From NCBI RefSeq assembly GCF_014863545.1, contig NZ_CP062260.1, positions 5,225,501 through 5,289,500 on the forward strand: DNA of 64,000 nucleotides, written 5' to 3'. Shown here one piece after another: positions 54,801-62,600 of the stretch. The first letter of the stretch is position 1; each line of letters opens with the position of its first letter. The stretch is from Paenibacillus sp. JNUCC32 (lineage in GTDB: Bacteria > Bacillota > Bacilli > Paenibacillales > Paenibacillaceae). Made by a program: the position numbers and the translations under genes. Below the pieces are notes generated by a model. It did not search any database. It saw only the letters and a program-made list of their open reading frames with translations, and was not told where the DNA came from.

Positions 54801-56442
54801 CGTAGGTTACGCTTAACGGTATTTGATCCAGCTGAAATGATGCCGATACTTCGATGGTCGTGTTTCCGGTAATCTTCACGTTTTGAATGGCAGCCGGATG
54901 GCCGTCCTTATTCTTAATCTGCAGCTCATTCTTCAGCGTATCCGCTTCCAAACCATCGGTCATGGTAAATCCGAGCTGGAGCTTTCCGGGAGCCAATACC
55001 TCGGCCGAGACCAACCCGGTAGGCACTTCCCCATACGGAGATGTGTAGACGGTGTTGTCGCCTTCTTGAATGAACAAATGCTGGTATCGGTCTACCAGGG
55101 TGAAGCCTTTGTCGCCTCCGTCTTTGCCGGCGTCTCCTTTGGCCGGATCCAGCACGAGGAAGTTAATCTTCTGGGCCCCCGGCTTCATTGGAATGTCCAC
55201 ATAAGCGCCATATCGGTCGGTTTGGCCTGAAGGGAACATGGTAGCCCCCGTCGGCCAGTCTTTCGAAGGCGCAGCGACATCGTCGCCCCATAACCATAAA
55301 CCGTACGGATCATAGTTCTGATCCTGCCGTTGATAGTGGATGCGCACGGTATCCGCCGGCAGGTCAACAGGCTCAAAGCTGTATACCGTATCGGAACCTT
55401 CCTTGAGCCAGACTTCGTTCATGTCCGGCGAGGCTAGGGTGAATTTCTTGTCGCCGCCGTCTTTATTGCCGCTGATGCGATCGACAACGACGATGCCGAC
55501 TTTTTGGGCGCCGTCCTTGAGCGGAATGTCGACGAAGGCCCCGTAGGCGTCCTGCTGCCCGCCAGGGAATGGCGTTGCTCCTGCCGGCCAATTGGCGGAC
55601 GAGGATGCGACGTCATCGAATATCCACAGTCCGACGCTCCTGTAATTCGCGTCAGCCCGGTTGTAATGGACGCGCAGATGGTTAGCCGGCACCGGCGTTC
55701 CCGGATCGGCGGGTATCGTGAAATGAGCGGCAACGCCGTGATTGGCCGCATCGTAGCTGAACGTAACCTTAACGTCCTGCGGCAGCTGAAGCGCCTCCCG
55801 ATTAGCGGGGTGAACCGGACTTGCCGCATCGCTGCCCAAAGCGATTTGGTACTCATGATCCCCTTCGTACACGTCGGCCGTCACCGTGTATACATGGTCA
55901 TAATCGGAATCCTGCATGATTAATCTCGCATCCGCAGGCGACCAGTCGGCCGCTTCGCCGATGCCCGATTGGAAGCTGCCGATCACTCGGGGAAGCTTAT
56001 CCGCCTCGATCGGAGCGTAGTATGTAGAATCCGCGATCCGGTGGGTCCCATGATTGTAATAAAAGGTAACCTGGGAATCTTGGGCGAGCTCTATGAGGAT
56101 GTTGCCATCCTTGTTTGCTCCGCTCGGATTGGAATAATGGGCGGAGCCGTAATTCTCGTCCCACTTGCCGTCGATCGCGATCTTGTATTCGTACGATCCC
56201 GCGGGCAAGCTGCCGGTGAACCTGTATTCTCCGTTCCCCATATCGTTCATGGTAGTCGCGGCGGCAGCCGGATCCCAATCCCCGCTATGGCCTAATTCGG
56301 ATTGCAGAGTCCCCACCAGCGTAACCTGGCTTGGCGCGCTATTGGCATCGGCCGTTGATGGCGGAATGCCGAGCATGGAGAAAATCAGCGAAACAATCAT
56401 GATGATGGACCACGTTCGTTTGCTTGAAACCGTCATTCTCAT
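48859..56442 (-). CDS. Surface-anchored amylopullulanase (X25, CBM41, pullulanase, alpha-amylase, SLH)
   Basis: 2527 residues from ATG 56442 (AGAAGGAGGTT upstream); signal peptide about 1-33. Two X25 modules (about 37-245); two CBM41 (about 250-470); pullulanase with CBM48 and GH13 core (about 550-1200: YNWGYDP near 783, MRWDMMGD nucleophile region near 897, GEGW acid near 926, EAHDN near 1017); BIG2 domain (about 1255-1335); a third CBM41 (about 1340-1435); Ig-like domain; alpha-amylase GH13 (about 1640-2110: VNHTGYG, RVDTVKHV, GEYFG, SSHDEDG); Gly/Ser linker; uncharacterised domain; three SLH repeats (about 2350-2527). Both catalytic cores look active, cutting alpha-1,6 and alpha-1,4 links. 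SLH repeats bind the pyruvylated cell-wall polymer. Monocistronic with LacI-type operators upstream. Confidence 0.95.
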   Translation of the reverse strand: MRMTVSSKRTWSIIMIVSLIFSMLGIPPSTADANSAPSQVTLVGTLQSELGHSGDWDPAAAATTMNDMGNGEYRFTGSLPAGSYEYKIAIDGKWDENYGSAHYSNPSGANKDGNILIELAQDSQVTFYYNHGTHRIADSTYYAPIEADKLPRVIGSFQSGIGEAADWSPADARLIMQDSDYDHVYTVTADVYEGDHEYQIALGSDAASPVHPANREALQLPQDVKVTFSYDAANHGVAAHFTIPADPGTPVPANHLRVHYNRADANYRSVGLWIFDDVASSSANWPAGATPFPGGQQDAYGAFVDIPLKDGAQKVGIVVVDRISGNKDGGDKKFTLASPDMNEVWLKEGSDTVYSFEPVDLPADTVRIHYQRQDQNYDPYGLWLWGDDVAAPSKDWPTGATMFPSGQTDRYGAYVDIPMKPGAQKINFLVLDPAKGDAGKDGGDKGFTLVDRYQHLFIQEGDNTVYTSPYGEVPTGLVSAEVLAPGKLQLGFTMTDGLEADTLKNELQIKNKDGHPAAIQNVKITGNTTIEVSASFQLDQIPLSVTYAGKTVSASTGWRMLDEMYAYDGDDLGASYQAGGAELKLWAPTATEVTAKVYSKDDATQFIGNAALQKGDKGVWSVRLKPGDLGIQDFRGYFYQYEVTNNGVTKTVLDPYAKSMAQFRVNTKGEVGPDGDAVGKAAIVDLSQTDPAGLDFADIPGYEQREDAIIWEIHVRDFTSDPTIENDLHNATWGSYDAFKEKLEYIKSLGVTHVQLLPVMAWYYGDEAAMKNRELDYSAKDNEYNWGYDPHSYFSPDGAYSEDPTDPELRIKELKAMINAIHEADMGVVLDVVYTHMAKADFLNDIVPNYYAFQDANGNFIGGFGNNLATNRKMAEKLMVDSVKYWFDEYKIDGMRWDMMGDATYEAVQNAYDAAAAINPKALFIGEGWVTFGGHLSDPSLAGKGADQNWMDKTDDVGVFSDEFRNELKSGFGNEGEPRFITGGARDIQTIFDNIKAQPSNTKEDDPGDMVQYIEAHDNLPLYDIIAQSIKKDPSVAANDLEIHKRIRLGNLLTLTSQGTAFLHAGQEYGRTKQWLGPGVPEQKYHELEDEAGNRFGYFIHDSYDSSDAINMFDWEKATDEAKYPENNKTREYTTGLIELRKSSDAFRLGDQSMVNSNVTLLQIPEVKAQDLVIAYKNKATDGTGHYYVFVNADNVSRTLTLNEDLSSGTVVVDNDEAGTTSVKAKSGFKLTSGSITLEPLTAVVIKTDAAAAVLRAISVDQESYSLQTGKTHQTAVYAEYEDGSKRAVTKQAAYASRNPQVASVTAAGVVKGVSEGTAVITVSYRGFQKEITVTVTADEVDNKRYVQLNYIRPDQDYADWNLWVWNTGVKNDQIDFEKIENGVATVQIEVAPETTGVGFVLRKGTNWDTAKQDIPDDRIIPLQLGEAFTKVNVTSMVHELEILPSITGPTLEGGNITFHYRDDQLFRDGRMDSISDVKVKINGKLETMVYVPDKEWFSYTLKGVAPGTYEYTFIVNHNGTTKEVTDPKNTVNGKSQVVYRDPTVTIGAKVTPGSISYDENAVLKLNVTSSEPVAYKEAFVDLTELGGPTRAKVDTELLEHSIAVKDTVTAGSKKIGITLVDQYGNRHTGEAAVTVKPRIAGGKLDFDWDEARIYFVLTDRFMDGDASNNANVDKDHPEAYHGGDFRGLIDKLDYIEDLGVNTLWITPIVDNIDFNQGAGFGGKQYAYHGYWAKDFTKIDEHLGDLDTFKELIDKAHDRGIKIMVDVVVNHTGYGLKPGDSAPGITQEDKDRFKDMLRTDGLSADTDPIKGELAGLPDFITENPAVRQQIIDWQASWLERAKTDRGDTIDYFRVDTVKHVDETTWKTFKNALTHLDPSFKMIGEYFGATVDSDGGTLQSGQMDSLLDFGFKGKAKEFVNGSVESVEAYLADRESKLDNTRMMGQFLSSHDEDGFLSHYVDGDKAKLMAAAALQITSKGQPVIYYGEELGRSGKNAGKMENGEFSENRGDMPWDQLEAEKKLLTHYQKLLNIRAANSKVFSKGTRTSIAASNADGYIAFDKQYNGEHIVTAIHVKNEPKEVVLPVPFKAGSKAKDLYGGSVYNVTADQKVTLTLPAMSDGGTVILAAVPTEGGGNGSNPGSGNGSGGAGGNPSTDPGTKPNQGQRIVNEESLRGGQEKVTIQLGAEDIEVLLPLTAGDILGAKPLEMKQDGVTVQLPSALLKALRQLVPAEQAKDAVISFKLKEVGSQTAASLVAKAAAAGKAKLKQGSKMYELDLNVRTKDGKAYKLEHFIAPVTIAFPVDSAIHGELAGIYGISEWGPLKYAGGKPVNGQLTAEVSQLSYYAVLEYDKSFADLAGHWAEQAVKELTAKHIVNGTSDTKFSPHQPLTRAQFAAMLVRALGLESTQDTTFTDVDGDAWYASAVAAASQHGLVNGRGKETFAPNAAITREELAVMLYRAYQTKGDASSLEEAPDLKDKQQISSWARQEVNEALALGLMKGHANGMFTPQAKTTRAESAQAMLNLLDRLQ

Positions 56443-56506
56443 GAAACAAATAACCTCCTTCTGTTCTTGGATTAGGTACAGCTGGTACGATGTTGATGCC
56501 AATCAT

Positions 56507-56522
56507 TGCGCAAACGCTTGCA
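56507..56522. promoter_or_regulatory. MalR-like (LacI family) operator
   Basis: TGCGCAAACGCTTGCA contains GCAAACGCTTGC, close to the maltose-regulator type palindrome GCAAACGTTTGC. It is about 65 bases upstream of the amylopullulanase start. Confidence 0.55.
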
Positions 56523-56614
56523 TAAACAGGTTTGAGCTTCCATCAAATAAAGTACGACAATTACTTACAAGAGTTAGAGAATAAGTTCGAAATATAGAAT
56601 GAAACAAAAACAGA

Positions 56615-56628
56615 TGAAAGCGATTACA
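56615..56628. promoter_or_regulatory. cre site upstream of amylopullulanase
   Basis: TGAAAGCGATTACA fits every constrained position of TGWAANCGNTNWCA, the CcpA consensus. Confidence 0.65.
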
Positions 56629-56629
56629 A

Positions 56630-56643
56630 TGGAAACGTTTGCA
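56630..56643. promoter_or_regulatory. Second LacI-type operator next to the cre site
   Basis: TGGAAACGTTTGCA is nearly palindromic and resembles both cre (12 of 14) and a MalR-type operator. It lies two bases from the cre at 56615-56628. The surrounding gap 56443-56748 has no gene. Confidence 0.5.
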
Positions 56644-56748
56644 TCATTTATTGTAGTATTGAGGCTCCTTCTCGTCAACCACATTTTGACCTGTTTTCAT
56701 CATGAATTTTGCGGCTCAAGCGGGTTTTCTCCAACAGCATCTAGCTCT

Positions 56749-56788
56749 AACAAATAAAGGGAATCAGCCATCCGGATGACTGATTCCC
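56749..56788 (-). terminator. Terminator of the GH78 gene
   Basis: 56759-56773 (GGGAATCAGCCATCC) pairs with 56774-56788 (GGATGACTGATTCCC), one mismatch, followed on the minus strand by CTTTATTTGTT. Confidence 0.75.
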
Positions 56789-56875
56789 CTACTAAGTTTT
56801 ACATGTATGGTATGGCCGTTGCCTGTAAATAGGCTTGGAATTGCTGAAGCTGGTCGGCCGCAAGCACAACGCTGC

Positions 56876-59563
56876 CTAATAGCGAACCGTTAACTCATAA
56901 CGTCCGGACAGCAGCTCAAGTTCAAGCATGCTGTGGTCCAGTCCGCAGCGGACGATGCCGTCCGGCATGCAGCTTGAAGCTGCTCCTCCCCATATCTCAA
57001 TACCATCGATCGAGAGACCGGTAATGGGGCGGGAGCTCGGTGAAGCCAATGCAGCGGTAGCGCTCATCGTGCAGGGCAGCTCAAGCCGCATCCGAATGCC
57101 GGCTTCGCTGACCCGCTCCCAGCGCACAGCGATCTTGCCTCTTAGGGTGGAAACGGAAGCCTCGGCAAAGTCCAGATCCGGCGCGAAAAAGGGGCGAATT
57201 CTTGCCGTCGCAAATCCGGGAGCTCCGCTCTGAATCCCGCAGACATACTCCTGCAGCAAGCGGGCGGGATAACCGTTCCATGCATGGCAATGGGACTCGA
57301 TATCATCCCAGCCTTCCCACATGGTCTCGGCTCCTTGTGCAATCATGTAGCCCCACCCCGGATAATCCGGTTTACTCAGCAAATGGTAGGCCCGATCCTG
57401 CAATCCCTCCTCGAACAAAAGACGGAGCAGCGGGAGCGACAATACCGTCTTGCTCTCCCACGGTTTGCCTGCCACGGCCTTCAATGCAGCCTCCCGCTCC
57501 TTCTGCGGCAGCAGCCCTGCATATAATGCCAACGCATTAACGCCTTGGTGGGTGGCAGTCGATCCCGAGCTGTCATGCAGCAGCTTGCCGGAAGCATCGT
57601 ACAGCCCATTCAGGACGCTGACTTGCAGCTTCTGGGCATGGGCAGCATACGCTGCACTGTCATCTGCCCGGTTCAGCAAGGCAGCGGCTTCGGACAGAAT
57701 CCGCAACGCCTGCCATGCCTTGATCTGCTGCACGGTCAGATGTTCGCCTTCATGCTCAACCGTCGGGTAGGGCCAATCGCTAATATGCCATCCGCGGCCA
57801 ACCGGAATCAGGCCTGTTGCCGGCGATATCAGCGATAGATAACCCTCGATCATGACCCGGAGCGGTTCATAATATCGCGAGAGCAGCTCCGTATCTCCGC
57901 TAAACTGGTAAAGCTTCCACAGCAAGGTCGCATAATGCAGGTCCCATTCCGGGATTTGAATGAAAAAGTCTGGATGCTCGTAGTTCGATGGGAACACAAA
58001 AGGGAAGGAGCCGTCTTCCAATTGGCCGTCCGCAAAGTCCTGCAGCGTCTTATCCAGCACCGGATAGGCATCGAAGTTATAGAGCAGCGTCTCGGCTTGG
58101 AGATCGGTATCCGCGAGATACTGCGCCTGTTCCCGATGCGGGCAATCGACCACTTGGCCCAGCACATTATTGCGCTGCGTCTGCAGGCAAACGTCGTACA
58201 GCTTGTTTAAGAAGTCAGACGAACACCGAAAATGCCCCGTACGTGCCATGGCCGTACCTGCTGAGCAAATTCGCAGCTGGCCTTCCTCAATCGGTTGCGG
58301 ATAGCCGGTAACCTCCACATAACGAAAGGCTTTAAAGCTGAAATCCGGCTGCCAATATTCGATCCCCCCGCGTCCATGCATCGTATACAGGTCGTAATAA
58401 TGATGCGAAGTCTCGTTGCACACTTGATGAACGACCCGCCCGCTGCCATCGAGCGTTTCGGCATACCGCAGCCGTACCGTGACGCCTGCCATACCGGGCA
58501 AGGCCAATTGCGACCAGCCCGATATGATTTTGCCAGCGTCGAATACCTGAATGAGCCCCTCCTCCCCGTTTACGAACGACGGCGCCGCTGCCACGGATGG
58601 AATGATGGACTCCAGCTCTTCCGCCTCGGGGAGCTGCTGCCAATGGAGTGACCATTGCTGTGCGGATGGATGAGCAAGAACAACCGAACTGCAGCGTTCC
58701 TCTCCAACATCGGGCTGCAGCCAGTTCGGTTCCAGAAGAGCCGCATCATAGTCCTCTATGGACGATAAGCGGCGATTCTGCTGATAAGGAGACCCGATGC
58801 GATGCGGAATCTGCCTTAAGGCCTGCCATGTCAGATCCAATACAACCATTTGCTCCGTCCCGTCCTCATGCTCCACGTGCAGCTGGAGCAGCATTCCCGG
58901 GACGCCGTTCACGTAATTCTGGCCGCTTCCGCCCAAATAATGAGCGGCAACGCCGATGCAGTTGGAACCGGTCGACAAGAGGGGGGCCACATCATAAGCC
59001 AAATAATATTTGCGGTGAGGCACCCCCGTCGGTGCGGGTGAACCATAGCCTCCAACCCGTTGTCCGTTGACGAACAATTGGAATACATGGTGGGCGGATA
59101 CGAATATTTGGGCCCGCGCAACGGCTCCCCGGAGATCAAAGGATTTGCGGAAATAGGCAAAATCATTAAGCTTCATCTCCTCGGACCGCCATATCCATTC
59201 GGCACTCCAATCGCCGGGAAACAAGCCCGTATCCCAATATGCCGGTACGCTTTCGCTTTCCTTTCCCTGACGGTCCCAGACCGTAACCCGCCACCAGTAA
59301 CGCGTATTGCTCTGTAGCGGCGGACCATCATACAGAAGGCTTAGGCTTTGGCCACTCCGCCTGCCGCTGTCCCACACCAAATCTTCGTCGTCCCTGTTAG
59401 AGAGACCCTCCGCGGAAAGGGACACCCACACCCTCACCCTGTAAGCCGCGCACGCCTCTCCGCGCCGATCGCTCTCCAGCAGCCAGGAAAAACGGGGAGA
59501 AGACACATCCAGCCCCAATGGATTCTCCAGACCATGCACAAGCGGTTTTTGTATCGTAAGCAC
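56876..59563 (-). CDS. GH78 alpha-L-rhamnosidase, cytoplasmic
   Basis: 895 residues from GTG 59563 after GGGGAG. Typical GH78 layout: N-terminal fibronectin-like and beta-sandwich domains (ENPLGLDVSSPRFSWLLES, AEWIWRSEE, ARAQIFVSAHHVFQLFVNGQRVG), (alpha/alpha)6 catalytic domain (about 450-780) with DCPHREQAQYLADTD in place of the classical DCPxRDERxGWTGD, and QGAETMWEGWDDIESHCHAWNGYPARLLQEYVCGI. The glutamate of the latter block is the presumed base. No signal peptide, so it acts on imported rhamnosides. Probably cotranscribed with the DUF5722 protein upstream (49 bases). Confidence 0.92.
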   Translation of the reverse strand: MLTIQKPLVHGLENPLGLDVSSPRFSWLLESDRRGEACAAYRVRVWVSLSAEGLSNRDDEDLVWDSGRRSGQSLSLLYDGPPLQSNTRYWWRVTVWDRQGKESESVPAYWDTGLFPGDWSAEWIWRSEEMKLNDFAYFRKSFDLRGAVARAQIFVSAHHVFQLFVNGQRVGGYGSPAPTGVPHRKYYLAYDVAPLLSTGSNCIGVAAHYLGGSGQNYVNGVPGMLLQLHVEHEDGTEQMVVLDLTWQALRQIPHRIGSPYQQNRRLSSIEDYDAALLEPNWLQPDVGEERCSSVVLAHPSAQQWSLHWQQLPEAEELESIIPSVAAAPSFVNGEEGLIQVFDAGKIISGWSQLALPGMAGVTVRLRYAETLDGSGRVVHQVCNETSHHYYDLYTMHGRGGIEYWQPDFSFKAFRYVEVTGYPQPIEEGQLRICSAGTAMARTGHFRCSSDFLNKLYDVCLQTQRNNVLGQVVDCPHREQAQYLADTDLQAETLLYNFDAYPVLDKTLQDFADGQLEDGSFPFVFPSNYEHPDFFIQIPEWDLHYATLLWKLYQFSGDTELLSRYYEPLRVMIEGYLSLISPATGLIPVGRGWHISDWPYPTVEHEGEHLTVQQIKAWQALRILSEAAALLNRADDSAAYAAHAQKLQVSVLNGLYDASGKLLHDSSGSTATHQGVNALALYAGLLPQKEREAALKAVAGKPWESKTVLSLPLLRLLFEEGLQDRAYHLLSKPDYPGWGYMIAQGAETMWEGWDDIESHCHAWNGYPARLLQEYVCGIQSGAPGFATARIRPFFAPDLDFAEASVSTLRGKIAVRWERVSEAGIRMRLELPCTMSATAALASPSSRPITGLSIDGIEIWGGAASSCMPDGIVRCGLDHSMLELELLSGRYELTVRY

Positions 59564-59611
59564 GTTGCTTCTCCCCTTCCAGACTGTCTATCGGGCGTTA
59601 GAATCCATCCA

Positions 59612-62600
59612 TCATGGATTCGATTGATCATGCGGCACGTTCACCTCGGTCACGGCCGCGGTTTCATTGCCGGCTTGATCCGTGACCGTATAAGTGATCG
59701 TGTAGATCCTGCCGGAGCCTGCACCCGATCTTGCCGCGCGCAAGCTGAATGAGGTATCCATCGTGCCCAGCTCCGCACCCTGAATATCCTCCGCTTGCAG
59801 CTCCTCATTACTTGTAATGGAGGACAGCACGACGGAACCGATATCCGAGCCCGAATCGCTGGCGTCAACGGAAGCCGTGACCTGGACCAGCTTCTGGTTA
59901 GGCGGCCACAACTTAACCGGATCCGCCGTTACGGTCGCCACGGGCGCGGTCTGGTCGATCTTCAAGGTCAACGACTTGATGGAACCCGGTTCCCCGGCTG
60001 GACTCATCGTCCGATAGTCCAGCCCATGAATCCCGTCCGTATTCATGATGATTTCGGAACCGTACGTCTGCCATTCTCCGTCATTCACGCGATACTGAAT
60101 GCCGTAGCCGTCCGGCATGCCATTCGCTGCGCCGAGCTTCACGGTTACCGGGCTTCGGTACCAGCCGTCGTTGCCATCCGGCTGCTCCGGCGTCAAAGCG
60201 GCGGTAAGCTCTGCCGCCTCCATGCCGTCGGCCAAACCGATGCCGTCCACATGGAAATATCCTCCTTGCCAATGCACCCGGCTTGCCGGCACAAGCCCGA
60301 TTTTAATTTTGGTAATCCGGTCCTTAAAGGCCCAATCCCCTAAGTTAACCGCCAGATTGCTCCACTGTTTCGGCGGAACATTCGCCTCTGCTTCCAGCAC
60401 ATGCTGATCGCTGTACACCTTTACCCGAACGGTATAGGATTCGGCCGCAGGCCCGTTCGAAGGATTGATGCCAAAGAACAGGTAGGGTTTGCCCTCGGCA
60501 TTCAGCGGCTCGTCGAACCGCTTGGCGATGCCTTTGCTGTCGCCCAGCTGCTCTCTGGTCATCACCGTAGCTTTGAGCGTTTGACTGCCGGTCCAGATGA
60601 GGGAAGCATCGGTTTCGACGCCGGATACATACTCTGCATGGGTCCAGCCCTCATCGCCGTTCTCAAAATCAAACAGCATTTCCGCGCCCTCCAGCTGTTC
60701 CGGAGGAATGACAGTTGCTTGCCCCGTATCCGGTATCTCCCGCCGAGCAAGCATGCCGGCATCGAAGGATGGCGCGATATCCTGCCAGTCGGCGATGCCG
60801 ATGATCGGCTTCGCGAATTCCGTCACCTCCAGCGAACGTTCCGTGTCGATATACTTAAAGACATCATACACCAGCTTGTGCTCCGCAGGGATGCTGGCGC
60901 CCCTGCTCGTATCCGGATCATGCGTCCACAATCCGAGATTCAAGCCGTACTCTTCGGCATGGTCCACATGCCGGTGCAGAATGAAGGAGTCGATGCCGTC
61001 CAGGAAGTCCGTAATGTAATAGGCATACGCATAAGCTGCCGCCTGCAGCTGCTGGCCTTCCGGCGAATTGTCGCCGCTGTGGAAGCCCTGCTCCGACAGG
61101 ATAATCCGGCGCGCCTCATCGCCGTACATGAACTTCGGCTGCTTCATGTAATCAACGAGGACGTGCAGGTTTTTAAACGTGATTTTCGGCGTATCGAACT
61201 GCTCTAGCGACTGCGGCGCAACCCAGGCCCTCGGATCGAACAGGTTTTCCGGGTAAGGATGATAAGCGATATGCCACGGAATGTCGCCCGCTGCGGCGAT
61301 CTCCGCCTGAAGCGTATCGATGATCGATCGGCCGTCGAACGAGCCGATCTGCGTGGACGGCAGCTGCTGATCCCAGTTATGCGTCAGTGAGATATACACT
61401 CTGGCGTTGCTGTAAAAGCTTTTTACGACGGTATTCGTTATTCTCACGGTCCGGGCATAGTCCTGAACGAATTCCCTGACCGTTTTATCGTTGCCCATAT
61501 TGTACCAGGTCTCCCCGGCGTCCACCTCGTTGCCAACGATGTAATTGACGGCTCTGCCGTATTTCTCGTCCTCGCGCGAGTAGCGCTCCGCCAGGAAAGC
61601 GGTGATGGCTTTATAATACTTCGTCCCTAGCTCATCCGTCGTGTTAAATGCATAGACGATGCCTTCCGTGGCATCCGGATGGAGCAAATACCGGTTAGGC
61701 GTGGTATCGTCCATTCCCCCCTTATACAAGAGGAGGATCAGGGATACCGTCACTCCGTTATCGGACAAACTCTTGATGGAATTATCCCGCTCCTCGATCC
61801 AATCCTTCTTGAAGTAGAAGGTCTCCCCTTCGTAGGAATATTCGAACGTATTGGCCGGATTGACGGCCCCGTTCATGTACAGGGCGTTATTGTAATCCAC
61901 GTTCAGTGCGGCATGGCTGATGCCGAGGTCCTCCGCATCGCCGACCATCTGCACCTGCAGCCCCTTCTTGCTCTTCGCCACTGGGAACGGATACGTATTC
62001 GGCGCAAGAATCTCGGGGTTGCTTACGTATTTAGCGCGATCTACGAGCTCCAGCGATCCGTCCGGAAGCATGGCCGCGACCGCAAATTTGGATTGCAGGC
62101 GGGTGCGTCCCTCTTCTCCTGCCAGATCCAGCTCAAACCTAAATTGTTCTTGAATCCCCTGTTCGGCAATCGGCTCTCGATTCGCCAGATCCCTTTCGGA
62201 TTCATAGGGCTGCAGCTCAAACAATTGGAGCTCTCCGCCTTCATAAAGCTCCGCTTCCCCGGGCTTTAATGCGCCCTCGATCACGATCCGATCCCGGGAG
62301 GCCGCGATCTCATGCCTCGTAAGCTCCCCGGGGAAAACCTCGATCGGTGCCAGCTGTTTGAATCGGATCTGATCGATGCCGACCTCTCCCGTGCTTGCCC
62401 CTCCGTCGCTCAAGAACGTCAACCGGAACTGCTTCAGGCTGCCGCTCCACTCCGGATGCAGCGACAGATTAAATTCCTGTTCAACGGATTGGCTGTTATT
62501 CGCTTCGATGTCGAACACCTCCGACTTCGCTTCATCCCAATCGGGGCTTTCCTCCGTAATCCATTCGACCTTCACTTTGTTGAATGGCGACTCGTTCCTC

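Noticed and set aside
53185..54816. 543-codon open frame on the plus strand
   Set aside because: It lies wholly antisense to the pullulanase domain, lacks a recognisable protein pattern and is explained by G+C-rich codon use of the real gene.
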